64,000 nucleotides of DNA from Mixophyes australis (GCA_036250195.1 JAVHZZ010000006.1:161193224-161257223), one strand, 5' to 3'; shown: positions 11,301-20,788, counted from the first letter of the stretch. Program-made: numbers and translations. Notes: generated by a model from the letters alone, not told the origin.

Positions 11301-11747
11301 AGGAATGACTTGGGAAAGGCAATGATGGTGACATTCAGACCCCCAAGACGTGACTTGAGGGGTGCGCCAGTCAATCTGGGGAGAGTGACACTGAAGCCAT
11401 GGAAGGCCTAGGACAATCGGACTTGTCGTAACAGGAAGAATTAAAAACGATATTTCTTCATGATGCAGAGCACCAATCTGAAGGGTTACTGGAGACGTAC
11501 TCTGAGTGATGAGACCGTTGATGAGACGTGATCCATCGATAGCCGTCACAGTAATGGGTGTTTCTAAGGTAATCACTGGTAGAGACAATTGATTTACTAA
11601 CGATTTGGAAATAAAATTTCCTGCTGCTCCGGAATCAATCAATGCCTGTGACTCAAAGGTTTTGGTAGCAAAGGAAATAGTCACATCAAAAGCGCAGACT
11701 TTAGATTTCATAGAAGATGGAGAGGACTCCAGGGACCCTAACTTCAC
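8385..11747 (-). CDS. pol: Pol polyprotein (PR-RT-RH-IN-chromodomain), downstream unit
   Basis: The 1120-residue frame covers all enzymatic domains. Aspartic protease has DSG at 38-40. RT has DFRGLN, motif A LDLRGAYN and catalytic YLDD at 353-356. RNase H has D503, E545 and D572. Integrase has the HHCC finger (H671, H678, C708, C711) and DDE residues D741, D801 and E837. A GPY/F-type module (IGPY, about 973) and a chromodomain (about 1030-1080, HFLVHWKGF) follow. The first codon as listed is GTG, and the frame is open further upstream to just past the gag slippery site, so it is probably made as Gag-Pol by minus-1 frameshifting rather than from its own start. The last residues read through the polypurine tract and end inside the 3' LTR. 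No stop or missing catalytic residue is visible. Confidence 0.95.
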   Translation of the reverse strand: MKLGSLESSPSSMKSKVCAFDVTISFATKTFESQALIDSGAAGNFISKSLVNQLSLPVITLETPITVTAIDGSRLINGLITQSTSPVTLQIGALHHEEISFLILPVTTSPIVLGLPWLQCHSPQIDWRTPQVTSWGSECHHHCLSQVIPLKVQQASISAISPGLPPQYASFTDVFDKAQSERLPPHRSWDCPIDLLPGKTPPRGRVYPLSLPETQATSEYIRENLQRGFIRPSTSPAGAGFFFVKKKDGSLRPCIDFRGLNAITIKNRYPIPLITELFDRIKGARIFTKLDLRGAYNLIRIRSGDEWKTAFNTRDGHYEYLVMPFGLCNAPAVFQGFINEIFRDLLYVCVVVYLDDILIFSQDLPSHHQHVAEVLSRLRKNSLFCKLEKCSFELPQIPFLGYIVSGVGLKMDPDKVNAVLHWPQPTTLRAIQRFLGFANYYRRFIQDFSSIASPIVALTRKGANPKQWSTEAIQAFQTLKESFSSAPILRQPDVTLPFFLEVDASNVGLGAILSQRSEQQKFHPCAFYSRGLLPAEKNYTIGDKELLAIKAALEEWRYLLEGARHPVTIFTDHKNLSYLQSAQCLNPRQARWSLFFSRFELIITFKPAAKNKKADALSRAFVTSSDIEEVSNHTILDPKCISLAASSSRTLPFGKTLVPPILRRKILSWFHASRFSGHAGEHKTLEILSRSYWWPSMRRDVKEFIASCELCSQFKSSRRTPAGLLRPLPIPSKPWTHISMDFVTDLPPSKNHNTIWVVVDRFSKMAHFIPLSGLPSSSILAEHFIKEIFRIHGCPSEIVSDRGVQFVSRFRRALCKTLGIRLALSSSYHPQSNGQTERVNQDLETFIRIFSSANQDNWVELLPWAEFAHNNMYHESSSKTPFFVVYGHHPSFPEFPALPPTQVPAVETVCQTFKNIWSQVKTCLKKTSVKYKSFADKKRRAIPPLKIGDRVWLSTKNIRLKVPSMKFAPRFIGPYRIIQVINPVCVKLLLPKNLRISNAFHVSLLKPLIINRFSTPPSAPQPVQVHQEEDFEITEVLDAKISRGVLHFLVHWKGFGPEERSWIKAEDLNAPALLKKFYSKNPDKPGSRRSVPTFERGGTVTHRTVSASSRTFRNRGRPPS
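8452..8465 (-). promoter_or_regulatory. Polypurine tract before 3' LTR, downstream unit
   Basis: The sense strand reads GAAAGGGGGGGTAC directly before TGTCAC of the LTR. It is also coding (ERGG in Pol). Confidence 0.8.
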
Positions 11748-11761
11748 CTCTCCAGAACTAG

Positions 11762-12694
11762 TTAGGGCCTGGCATTTCCCGATCTCTTAGGGCAGGAGCT
11801 GAGGACATGAGTGGAATCAGCACAATAGATGCAGAGTCTATTCTTGACTCTTCGTTTCCTCTCCTCAGAAGATAACTTGGAACGTCCTATCTCCATGGGA
11901 ATCACAGCGGGTGACACTGGACGAAATTGAGGGTTAGAGCGAAGAGGTGCTTTAGCAGAAGTCGTTTTCTCAGCCTCTCTTTCACGAAATCTCATATCAA
12001 CACGATGGCATAGAGAGATCAAATCTTCAAGTGACGAAGGAAGCTCCTGAGTAGTCAGTGCATCTTTAATTTTATCGGAGAGCCCCTGCCAGAAGGCGGC
12101 AACTAGGGCTTCAGTGTTCCACTGAAGTTCAGAGGCTAAGATCCTAAATTGAATGACGTACTGGCCTACTGTATGAGATCCTTGTCGCAGACGGAGGATG
12201 CTGGAAGCAGCGGAGGTCACACGACCTGGTTCATCGAACACACTTCGGAATGTAGAAATGAATTTGGCACTATCTTGTAATATTGGGTCGTTCCTTTCCC
12301 ACAGAGGGGAGGCCCAAGCCAGGGCTTGTCCTGAAAACAAGGAGATAAGATAGGCCACTCTGGAACGATGGGTAGAAAAATTTTGAGGTTGGAGCTCAAA
12401 ATGGACTGAACATTGGTTAAGGAAACCCCTACAAGTTTTGGGGTCTCCATCGTACTTTGACGGAGTAGGCAGGTGAAGCGTGGAAGCTGTAGACACCTGG
12501 GATGGCAATGGGGAAACGGAGGAAAGCACAGGAGCCTCAGTAGTAGCTGTCACAGTCTGTCCAGATGTTCCTTGGGAGGTTAATGACTGATAACACTGAA
12601 GTAACAGCTGTTGGCGGGCATCCTGTTGCTCCACACGGCTAACCAGATGCTGCAGCATCTCATTGGCAGTAGGTTCCGTATCTGGGTCTGTCAT
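11762..12694 (-). CDS. gag: Gag of gypsy/sushi-type retrotransposon, downstream unit
   Basis: The product is 310 residues: an acidic N-terminus with a predicted coiled region (MLQHLVSRVEQQDARQQLL), then a retrotransposon capsid-like core (DPKTCRGFLNQCSVHFELQ through LISLCHRVDMRFRERE), and a C-terminal CCHC zinc knuckle, C-x2-C-x4-H-x4-C (CIYCADSTHVLSSC, about residues 288-301). This core is the type domesticated in mammals as PEG10 and RTL genes. It would assemble the cytoplasmic capsid and bind element RNA. The ATG at 12694 lies only 13 nt from the LTR and overlaps the end of the primer binding region. It ends with TAA at 11764-11762, 12 nt after the slippery site GGGAAAT. The frame is intact and identical to the second copy. 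Confidence 0.93.
   Translation of the reverse strand: MTDPDTEPTANEMLQHLVSRVEQQDARQQLLLQCYQSLTSQGTSGQTVTATTEAPVLSSVSPLPSQVSTASTLHLPTPSKYDGDPKTCRGFLNQCSVHFELQPQNFSTHRSRVAYLISLFSGQALAWASPLWERNDPILQDSAKFISTFRSVFDEPGRVTSAASSILRLRQGSHTVGQYVIQFRILASELQWNTEALVAAFWQGLSDKIKDALTTQELPSSLEDLISLCHRVDMRFREREAEKTTSAKAPLRSNPQFRPVSPAVIPMEIGRSKLSSEERKRRVKNRLCIYCADSTHVLSSCPKRSGNARP
11774..11780 (-). promoter_or_regulatory. Minus-1 ribosomal frameshift site GGGAAAT at the gag-pol junction
   Basis: On the minus strand the gag codons read TCG GGA AAT, giving the X XXY YYZ heptamer G GGA AAT. A one-base backward slip enters the pol frame, whose last upstream stop (TAA) lies just 5' of the heptamer. The gag stop follows 12 nt later. 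The mammalian sushi-derived gene PEG10 uses GGGAAAC at the same junction. Confidence 0.75.
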
Positions 12695-12695
12695 G

Positions 12696-12705
12696 GCCTG
12701 ATCTT
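12696..12705 (-). promoter_or_regulatory. Primer binding site, self-priming type, downstream unit
   Basis: Two bases after the 5' LTR the sense strand reads AAGATCAGGC. No TGG-type tRNA complement is present. The ten bases are the exact complement of the proposed transcript 5' end GCCTGATCTT inside the LTR. Tf1 and related elements prime reverse transcription this way. Confidence 0.75.
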
Positions 12706-12922
12706 ACTGTCACGGGCACTAGGAGTCTTTACCCAGGGATCACCAGATGGTAGGCTTACCAGAGCAATGTAGATGGTAATAGGGTACTCTGGTAGCTGGG
12801 TGATCACGGAACATGAAATGATGGCTGATGAGATGCTCAGGAAAGTCTATGACTAGCAACACTGGTAATAATGAGGTAATAATACACAAGGAACTGTATG
12901 GACAAGGACACGTGAAGGTAGT

Positions 12923-13182
12923 CAGTGGTCTGCGATAGCAAGTTGTACCACTGCTATAGTGAGGAGGAATGTCCAACAGAAACAAGGAGGTGATGAGAGT
13001 CAGCGGTCTGCGGATAGCAAGTTGTACCGCTGTCTGAGTGAAGGAATGGAATCCAAGTGGAGGTATCCGGGTAGTCAGTGGTCTGCGGTAGCAAGTTGTA
13101 CCACTGCTATGTGAGAGGATAATGGAACAGGTGATACCGGAAACAGGGATCAGTGGTCTGACATCAGCAACTTGTACCACTG
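12923..13182 (-). repeat. Four hairpin repeats in LTR leader, copy 2
   Basis: The four units match 6661-6920, shifted by 6262 bp. Confidence 0.8.
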
Positions 13183-14526
13183 AATATATATGTGAGGAGG
13201 TGCACGGGGGAAGACTGCAACACAGGATATACACAGGCACCTTATACACGATCCACAGTAATATGCACAATATATACATATATATAAATGACTGAGCAGG
13301 TCTGCAATCAGAAAGTCTCTTGAAGTAGTCCAGCACAATGATAACACAGTCAATGATGGCAATAGACTCAGCGGATAGCAGACTCCAGAGAGAACCAAAC
13401 ACAGTCCAGCAAGATATGCAATACACAGCACAGTCAATGAGAAGTATGCATACCGTGGTTCAGAAGTAGCAGTCAGATGGGAATGCAGCGGTACCTGAGC
13501 GGCAGGAGGCCGACTGGATAGGAAGTCCCTGGATAGGTGAGGCAGCGGTCTAGCAGGTGCAGCGCACAGGTGAGTAGACCAACAGGGGCACGAATCCACA
13601 GGAGTCAGCAACACGTGGAACTGGACTCATAGGGGACCCAGGAGAATGGAGATGATCCAGCAGAGGGTAGTAGATGAGATACAAATCCAATGCTGACAGG
13701 AGGGTAGAGACCAGTGGAACACGTGAAGGCGTGGAGAGCGGATCAGCAGGAGATGGACGATAGCGCTGACCACAGCAGCAGGACTCAGCGGCACACGGAG
13801 GTAACCAGTAGCAACCAAAGGAACCAACAGCGATGGGACACAGGAGTGCAGCGCAGGCCAGGAGCTGTTGATCACGAAGTGTAGCAGATGGTAATGAAAG
13901 CGGCAGTCTCGAGGAAGACACAGAAGAGATGAGATGAGTCTGCAGTGCACCGGGCAGCGGATAGGAATCAGCTAACAGTCACGATGATGAACACAGGCGA
14001 GTTGCAAGCAGGAGACTGTAGTGCACGGAGGCAGCGGATAGTAATCAGCTAGCAGTCACGATGATGAACACAGGCGAGTTGCAAGCAGAAGACTGTAGTG
14101 CACGGAGGCAGCGGATAGGAATCAGCTAACAGACTTGATGAGAAGCAGGTGAGTGAAGTAAAAGCTGGAGTGCACGGAGGCAGCGGATAGCAATGAGCAA
14201 ACAGTCACATTGATATACAATAACGTTGAAGTGGTTTAGAAGACTGTAGTGCACGGAGGCAGCGGATAGGAATCAGCAAACAGTCCCAATGATATACAAT
14301 AGCGTTGAAGTGGTTTAGAAGACTGTAGTGCACGGAGGCAGCGGATAGGAATCAGCAAACAGTCACGATGATACAGTTGATGGTAGAAGTGGTATGGGAA
14401 CCACAGTAGTAGAAGTGGTTTGGAAACCACAGGGATAGAAGTGGTTTGGAAACCACAGGAATCAGCAGCGCTGAATACACGAGGAATACAGGATCACCTT
14501 CAGAGACTCATGGGGAATGAGACTCC

Positions 14527-14584
14527 AAGATCAGGCAACGTGGTGTTGACCACAGGTGCTTAATATAGGGAGTGTTGCCTGATC
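14527..14584 (-). promoter_or_regulatory. LTR core promoter, copy 2
   Basis: The TATA box, start and inverted repeat arrangement matches LTR copy 1. Confidence 0.65.
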
Positions 14585-14646
14585 TGCCAATTGAGTTAAA
14601 GGGATATACACTGAAGTATAGAAAAGGGTTGCGCATGCGCAGACCC

Positions 14647-17600
14647 TCAGGATGGTGGACGGCCACGGTTCCTAAATGTCCGGGAAGAGGCACTCACGGT
14701 CCGGTGAGTGACAGTACCCCCCCTTTCAAAGGTGGGCACAGAACGCCTGGAACCGGGCTTGTCCGGATTTTTGGAGTAAAACTTCTTCAAAAGGGCAGGA
14801 GCATTAAGATCTTCAGCTTTGATCCAAGAGCGCTCCTCAGGACCAAAGCCCTTCCAATGAACGAGGAAGTGGAGGACTCCTCGCGAAATTTTTGCATCTA
14901 GTACCTCGGTAATCTCGAAATCCTCCTCCTGATGAACTTGAACTGGCTGCGGAGCTGAGGGAGGAGTTGAGAAACGGTTGATAATAAGAGGTTTGAGTAA
15001 GGATACATGGAAGGCATTAGAAATCCGAAGATTCTTAGGAAGAAGGAGTTTCACACATACTGGATTGATAACTTGAATGATCCTATATGGACCAATAAAA
15101 CGAGGGGCGAATTTCATGGATGGAACCTTCAAACGAATATTTTTTGTGGATAACCAGACACGATCTCCAATTTTTAGTGGTGGAATAGCCCGCCTCTTCT
15201 TATCAGCGAAAGATTTATATTTGACAGATGTCTTCTTTAAACAGGTTTTGACCTGAGACCAGATATTTTTAAAGGTCTGACAAACAGTTTCCACCGCAGG
15301 AACTTGGGTGGGCGGGAGGGCAGGAAATTCCGGAAAAGACGGATGGTGACCGTAGACCACAAAAAATGGAGTTTTGGATGATGACTCATGGTACATGTTG
15401 TTATGGGCGAACTCAGCCCAAGGGAGTAACTCTACCCAGTTGTCTTGATTGGCTGATGAAAATATTCTTATAAAAGTCTCAAGATCTTGATTGACACGTT
15501 CGGTTTGTCCATTGGATTGCGGATGGTAAGAAGATGAGAGTGCTAATCGTATGCCCAAGGTTTTACAAAGGGCTCGCCGGAATCTGGACACGAATTGTAC
15601 TCCTCTATCAGACACAATCTCAGATGGACATCCATGGATACGGAAGATCTCTTTAATGAAATGTTCAGCCAGGATAGACGAGGAAGGCAAACCAGACAGA
15701 GGGATGAAATGAGCCATCTTCGAAAATCTGTCCACTACCACCCAAATAGTGTTATGGTTTTTACTAGGTGGTAAGTCAGTAACGAAATCCATACTAATAT
15801 GGGTCCATGGTTTGGACGGAATGGGTAGTGGTCGCAGCAACCCTGCTGGAGTTCTGCGGGAGGATTTGAATTGCGAACATAATTCACAGGAAGCAATGAA
15901 CTCTTTGACGTCTCTCCTCATTGAAGGCCACCAGTAACTTCGAGAGAGGATCTCCAAAGTCTTGTGTTCACCGGCGTGTCCAGAAAAACGAGAGGCATGG
16001 AACCACGAAAGGATTTTCCTCCTTAGAATAGGAGGCACGAGGGTCTTCCCAAATGGTAGCGTTCTGGAGGATGAAGCAGCCAGTGAGATACATTTGGGGT
16101 CTAGAATGGTATGGTTGGAAACCTCTTCTATATCAGAGGACGTAACAAAGGCTCTAGATAAAGCATCAGCTTTTTTGTTCTTGGCAGCTGGTTTGAAGGT
16201 AATTATTAATTCAAAACGGGAAAAGAAAAGAGACCATCTTGCTTGACGAGGGTTCAAGCATTGGGCAGACTGGAGATATGACAAGTTCTTATGATCCGTG
16301 AAGATCGTCACCGGATGGCGAGCTCCCTCCAATAAGTATCTCCATTCCTCTAATGCGGCTTTGATAGCCAGTAATTCCTTGTCCCCGATGGTATAATTCT
16401 TCTCTGCGGGTAGGAGACCCCGAGAATAGAAGGCACAAGGATGGAATTTTTGCTGTTCCGAGCGTTGGGAGAGAATAGCTCCTAAGCCCACATTAGAGGC
16501 ATCTACTTCTAGGAAGAAGGGGAGTGTCACATCAGGCTGTCGAAGGATTGGAGCCGAAGAGAAGGACTCTTTTAATGTTTGAAAGGCTTGAATAGCCTCA
16601 GTTGACCATTGCTTAGGATTAGCCCCTTTTCGAGTCAGGGCCACAATAGGAGATGCAATGGAAGAAAAGTCTTGAATGAAGCGTCTATAGTAATTGGCAA
16701 AACCTAGAAAACGCTGGATCGCACGAAGAGTAGTTGGCTGGGGCCAATGTAGTACAGCATTCACCTTGTCTGGATCCATCTTCAGGCCAACTCCGGAAAC
16801 TATATACCCCAAGAATGGAATCTGGGGTAATTCGAATGAACATTTTTCTAATTTACAGAACAATGAATTTTTCCGTAGCCTGGAGAGGACTTCTGCCACA
16901 TGTTGGTGGTGAGAAGGCAGGTCCTGTGAAAAAATCAATATGTCGTCCAGGTAGACGACGACACATACATACAATAAGTCCCGAAAAATCTCATTGATGA
17001 AGCCCTGAAAAACAGCGGGGGCATTACACAGCCCGAAAGGCATTACCAGATATTCGTAATGCCCGTCTCTGGTGTTAAACGCTGTCTTCCATTCGTCACC
17101 GGAACGGATTCTGATTAAATTGTAGGCACCACGAAGATCCAACTTAGTAAAAATACGGGCTCCCTTGATGCGGTCAAATAGCTCAGTGATCAACGGAATG
17201 GGATACCGATTCTTGATAGTAATGGCATTGAGTCCACGAAAATCTATACAAGGGCGTAATGATCCATCCTTCTTTTTGACAAAGAAGAACCCAGCTCCAG
17301 CGGGCGAGGTGGAAGGTCGAATGAACCCACGCTGGAGGTTCTCCCGTATATACTCAGATGTAGCTTGAGTTTCAGGTAACGAGAGTGGGTAGACCCGGCC
17401 CCTGGGAGGAGTCTTGCCAGGAAGAAGGTCAATCGGACAATCCCAAGAACGATGAGGAGGAAGACGTTCAGACTGAGCTTTATCAAAAACATCGGTAAAT
17501 GAAGCATATTGAGGAGGGAGTCCCGGAGAAATAGCTGAGATGGAAGCTTGCTGTACCTTGAGAGGAATGACTTGGGAAAGGCAATGATGGTGACATTCAG

Positions 17601-18009
17601 ACCCCCAAGACGTGACTTGAGGGGTGCGCCAGTCAATCTGGGGAGAGTGACACTGAAGCCATGGAAGGCCTAGGACAATCGGACTTGTCGTAACAGGAAG
17701 AATTAAAAACGATATTTCTTCATGATGCAGAGCACCAATCTGAAGGGTTACTGGAGACGTACTCTGAGTGATGAGACCGTTGATGAGACGTGATCCATCG
17801 ATAGCCGTCACAGTAATGGGTGTTTCTAAGGTAATCACTGGTAGAGACAATTGATTTACTAACGATTTGGAAATAAAATTTCCTGCTGCTCCGGAATCAA
17901 TCAATGCCTGTGACTCAAAGGTTTTGGTAGCAAAGGAAATAGTCACATCAAAAGCGCAGACTTTAGATTTCATAGAAGATGGAGAGGACTCCAGGGACCC
18001 TAACTTCAC
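14647..18009 (-). CDS. pol: Pol polyprotein (PR-RT-RH-IN-chromodomain), upstream unit
   Basis: This is a second intact 1120-residue Pol, identical in translation to 8385-11747, including protease DSG, RT YLDD, integrase HHCC and DDE residues and the C-terminal chromodomain. It ends inside the central LTR (stop at 14647). Two undamaged copies at one locus imply that the duplication occurred after insertion and very recently, or that the assembly counted one element twice. Chromodomains of this class guide integration toward particular chromatin marks; which mark applies here is unknown. Confidence 0.95.
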   Translation of the reverse strand: MKLGSLESSPSSMKSKVCAFDVTISFATKTFESQALIDSGAAGNFISKSLVNQLSLPVITLETPITVTAIDGSRLINGLITQSTSPVTLQIGALHHEEISFLILPVTTSPIVLGLPWLQCHSPQIDWRTPQVTSWGSECHHHCLSQVIPLKVQQASISAISPGLPPQYASFTDVFDKAQSERLPPHRSWDCPIDLLPGKTPPRGRVYPLSLPETQATSEYIRENLQRGFIRPSTSPAGAGFFFVKKKDGSLRPCIDFRGLNAITIKNRYPIPLITELFDRIKGARIFTKLDLRGAYNLIRIRSGDEWKTAFNTRDGHYEYLVMPFGLCNAPAVFQGFINEIFRDLLYVCVVVYLDDILIFSQDLPSHHQHVAEVLSRLRKNSLFCKLEKCSFELPQIPFLGYIVSGVGLKMDPDKVNAVLHWPQPTTLRAIQRFLGFANYYRRFIQDFSSIASPIVALTRKGANPKQWSTEAIQAFQTLKESFSSAPILRQPDVTLPFFLEVDASNVGLGAILSQRSEQQKFHPCAFYSRGLLPAEKNYTIGDKELLAIKAALEEWRYLLEGARHPVTIFTDHKNLSYLQSAQCLNPRQARWSLFFSRFELIITFKPAAKNKKADALSRAFVTSSDIEEVSNHTILDPKCISLAASSSRTLPFGKTLVPPILRRKILSWFHASRFSGHAGEHKTLEILSRSYWWPSMRRDVKEFIASCELCSQFKSSRRTPAGLLRPLPIPSKPWTHISMDFVTDLPPSKNHNTIWVVVDRFSKMAHFIPLSGLPSSSILAEHFIKEIFRIHGCPSEIVSDRGVQFVSRFRRALCKTLGIRLALSSSYHPQSNGQTERVNQDLETFIRIFSSANQDNWVELLPWAEFAHNNMYHESSSKTPFFVVYGHHPSFPEFPALPPTQVPAVETVCQTFKNIWSQVKTCLKKTSVKYKSFADKKRRAIPPLKIGDRVWLSTKNIRLKVPSMKFAPRFIGPYRIIQVINPVCVKLLLPKNLRISNAFHVSLLKPLIINRFSTPPSAPQPVQVHQEEDFEITEVLDAKISRGVLHFLVHWKGFGPEERSWIKAEDLNAPALLKKFYSKNPDKPGSRRSVPTFERGGTVTHRTVSASSRTFRNRGRPPS
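14714..14727 (-). promoter_or_regulatory. Polypurine tract before central LTR, upstream unit
   Basis: The same GAAAGGGGGGGTAC abuts the central LTR. Confidence 0.8.
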
Positions 18010-18023
18010 CTCTCCAGAACTAG

Positions 18024-18956
18024 TTAGGGCCTGGCATTTCCCGATCTCTTAGGGCAGGAGCTGAGGACATGAGTGGAATCAGCACAATAGATGCAGAGTC
18101 TATTCTTGACTCTTCGTTTCCTCTCCTCAGAAGATAACTTGGAACGTCCTATCTCCATGGGAATCACAGCGGGTGACACTGGACGAAATTGAGGGTTAGA
18201 GCGAAGAGGTGCTTTAGCAGAAGTCGTTTTCTCAGCCTCTCTTTCACGAAATCTCATATCAACACGATGGCATAGAGAGATCAAATCTTCAAGTGACGAA
18301 GGAAGCTCCTGAGTAGTCAGTGCATCTTTAATTTTATCGGAGAGCCCCTGCCAGAAGGCGGCAACTAGGGCTTCAGTGTTCCACTGAAGTTCAGAGGCTA
18401 AGATCCTAAATTGAATGACGTACTGGCCTACTGTATGAGATCCTTGTCGCAGACGGAGGATGCTGGAAGCAGCGGAGGTCACACGACCTGGTTCATCGAA
18501 CACACTTCGGAATGTAGAAATGAATTTGGCACTATCTTGTAATATTGGGTCGTTCCTTTCCCACAGAGGGGAGGCCCAAGCCAGGGCTTGTCCTGAAAAC
18601 AAGGAGATAAGATAGGCCACTCTGGAACGATGGGTAGAAAAATTTTGAGGTTGGAGCTCAAAATGGACTGAACATTGGTTAAGGAAACCCCTACAAGTTT
18701 TGGGGTCTCCATCGTACTTTGACGGAGTAGGCAGGTGAAGCGTGGAAGCTGTAGACACCTGGGATGGCAATGGGGAAACGGAGGAAAGCACAGGAGCCTC
18801 AGTAGTAGCTGTCACAGTCTGTCCAGATGTTCCTTGGGAGGTTAATGACTGATAACACTGAAGTAACAGCTGTTGGCGGGCATCCTGTTGCTCCACACGG
18901 CTAACCAGATGCTGCAGCATCTCATTGGCAGTAGGTTCCGTATCTGGGTCTGTCAT
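18024..18956 (-). CDS. gag: Gag of gypsy/sushi-type retrotransposon, upstream unit
   Basis: This is a second intact 310-residue Gag, identical in translation to the copy at 11762-12694, with the same capsid core, the same CCHC knuckle and the same 13-nt spacing from its 5' LTR (18970-20975). Because this unit is driven by the outermost LTR, which carries two private substitutions, it is the better candidate for the original first copy. The stop at 18026-18024 follows the slippery heptamer at 18042-18036. Confidence 0.93.
   Translation of the reverse strand: MTDPDTEPTANEMLQHLVSRVEQQDARQQLLLQCYQSLTSQGTSGQTVTATTEAPVLSSVSPLPSQVSTASTLHLPTPSKYDGDPKTCRGFLNQCSVHFELQPQNFSTHRSRVAYLISLFSGQALAWASPLWERNDPILQDSAKFISTFRSVFDEPGRVTSAASSILRLRQGSHTVGQYVIQFRILASELQWNTEALVAAFWQGLSDKIKDALTTQELPSSLEDLISLCHRVDMRFREREAEKTTSAKAPLRSNPQFRPVSPAVIPMEIGRSKLSSEERKRRVKNRLCIYCADSTHVLSSCPKRSGNARP
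18036..18042 (-). promoter_or_regulatory. Minus-1 ribosomal frameshift site GGGAAAT, second unit
   Basis: This is the same heptamer and spacing as in the other unit, 6262 bp away. Confidence 0.75.
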
Positions 18957-18957
18957 G

Positions 18958-18967
18958 GCCTGATCTT
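18958..18967 (-). promoter_or_regulatory. Primer binding site, self-priming type, upstream unit
   Basis: AAGATCAGGC again lies two bases from the LTR, complementary to the transcript start predicted at 20798 on the minus strand. Confidence 0.75.
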
Positions 18968-19184
18968 ACTGTCACGGGCACTAGGAGTCTTTACCCAGGG
19001 ATCACCAGATGGTAGGCTTACCAGAGCAATGTAGATGGTAATAGGGTACTCTGGTAGCTGGGTGATCACGGAACATGAAATGATGGCTGATGAGATGCTC
19101 AGGAAAGTCTATGACTAGCAACACTGGTAATAATGAGGTAATAATACACAAGGAACTGTATGGACAAGGACACGTGAAGGTAGT

Positions 19185-19444
19185 CAGTGGTCTGCGATAG
19201 CAAGTTGTACCACTGCTATAGTGAGGAGGAATGTCCAACAGAAACAAGGAGGTGATGAGAGTCAGCGGTCTGCGGATAGCAAGTTGTACCGCTGTCTGAG
19301 TGAAGGAATGGAATCCAAGTGGAGGTATCCGGGTAGTCAGTGGTCTGCGGTAGCAAGTTGTACCACTGCTATGTGAGAGGATAATGGAACAGGTGATACC
19401 GGAAACAGGGATCAGTGGTCTGACATCAGCAACTTGTACCACTG
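19185..19444 (-). repeat. Four hairpin repeats in LTR leader, copy 3
   Basis: The four units match 6661-6920, shifted by 12524 bp. Confidence 0.8.
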
Positions 19445-20788
19445 AATATATATGTGAGGAGGTGCACGGGGGAAGACTGCAACACAGGATATACACAGGC
19501 ACCTTATACACGATCCACAGTAATATGCACAATATATACATATATATAAATGACTGAGCAGGTCTGCAATCAGAAAGTCTCTTGAAGTAGTCCAGCACAA
19601 TGATAACACAGTCAATGATGGCAATAGACTCAGCGGATAGCAGACTCCAGAGAGAACCAAACACAGTCCAGCAAGATATGCAATACACAGCACAGTCAAT
19701 GAGAAGTATGCATACCGTGGTTCAGAAGTAGCAGTCAGATGGGAATGCAGCGGTACCTGAGCGGCAGGAGGCCGACTGGATAGGAAGTCCCTGGATAGGT
19801 GAGGCAGCGGTCTAGCAGGTGCAGCGCACAGGTGAGTAGACCAACAGGGGCACGAATCCACAGGAGTCAGCAACACGTGGAACTGGACTCATAGGGGACC
19901 CAGGAGAATGGAGATGATCCAGCAGAGGGTAGTAGATGAGATACAAATCCAATGCTGACAGGAGGGTAGAGACCAGTGGAACACGTGAAGGCGTGGAGAG
20001 CGGATCAGCAGGAGATGGACGATAGCGCTGACCACAGCAGCAGGACTCAGCGGCACACGGAGGTAACCAGTAGCAACCAAAGGAACCAACAGCGATGGGA
20101 CACAGGAGTGCAGCGCAGGCCAGGAGCTGTTGATCACGAAGTGTAGCAGATGGTAATGAAAGCGGCAGTCTCGAGGAAGACACAGAAGAGATGAGATGAG
20201 TCTGCAGTGCACCGGGCAGCGGATAGGAATCAGCTAACAGTCATGATGATGAACACAGGCGAGTTGCAAGCAGGAGACTGTAGTGCACGGAGGCAGCGGA
20301 TAGTAATCAGCTAGCAGTCACGATGATGAACACAGGCGAGTTGCAAGCAGAAGACTGTAGTGCACGGAGGCAGCGGATAGGAATCAGCTAACAGACTTGA
20401 TGAGAAGCAGGTGAGTGAAGTAAAAGCTGGAGTGCACGGAGGCAGCGGATAGCAATGAGCAAACAGTCACATTGATATACAATAACGTTGAAGTGGTTTA
20501 GAAGACTGTAGTGCACGGAGGCAGCGGATAGGAATCAGCAAACAGTCCCAATGATATACAATAGCGTTGAAGTGGTTTAGAAGACTGTAGTGCACGGAGG
20601 CAGCGGATAGGAATCAGCAAACAGTCACGATGATACAGTTGATGGTAGAAGTGGTATGGGAACCACAGTAGTAGAAGTGGTTTGGAAACCACAGGGATAG
20701 AAGTGGTTTGGAAACCACAGGAATCAGCAGCGCTGAATACACGAGGAATACAGGAACACCTTCAGAGACTCATGGGGAATGAGACTCC

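Larger units (their letters stand above)
12708..14713 (-). repeat. LTR copy 2 (central, shared by both units)
   Basis: It has the same 2006-bp length and the same ends as copy 1, and no difference from copy 1 was noticed on reading. It serves as 3' LTR for the upstream unit (gag at 18024-18956) and 5' LTR for the downstream unit (gag at 11762-12694). That arrangement is expected from LTR-LTR unequal exchange. Confidence 0.92.

Noticed and set aside
11747..11747. GTG at 11747 as the real start of Pol
   Set aside because: The frame is open upstream to just past the slippery heptamer, and elements of this group make Gag-Pol by frameshift. A GTG start in a eukaryotic message is unlikely.
9487..11790. 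Plus-strand frames within pol (also in the second copy)
   Set aside because: Shadows of the intact minus-strand pol frame with no recognisable product.
12695..12707. tRNA-type primer binding site next to the 5' LTR
   Set aside because: No TGG-starting tRNA complement was seen; the self-complementary start explains the sequence better.
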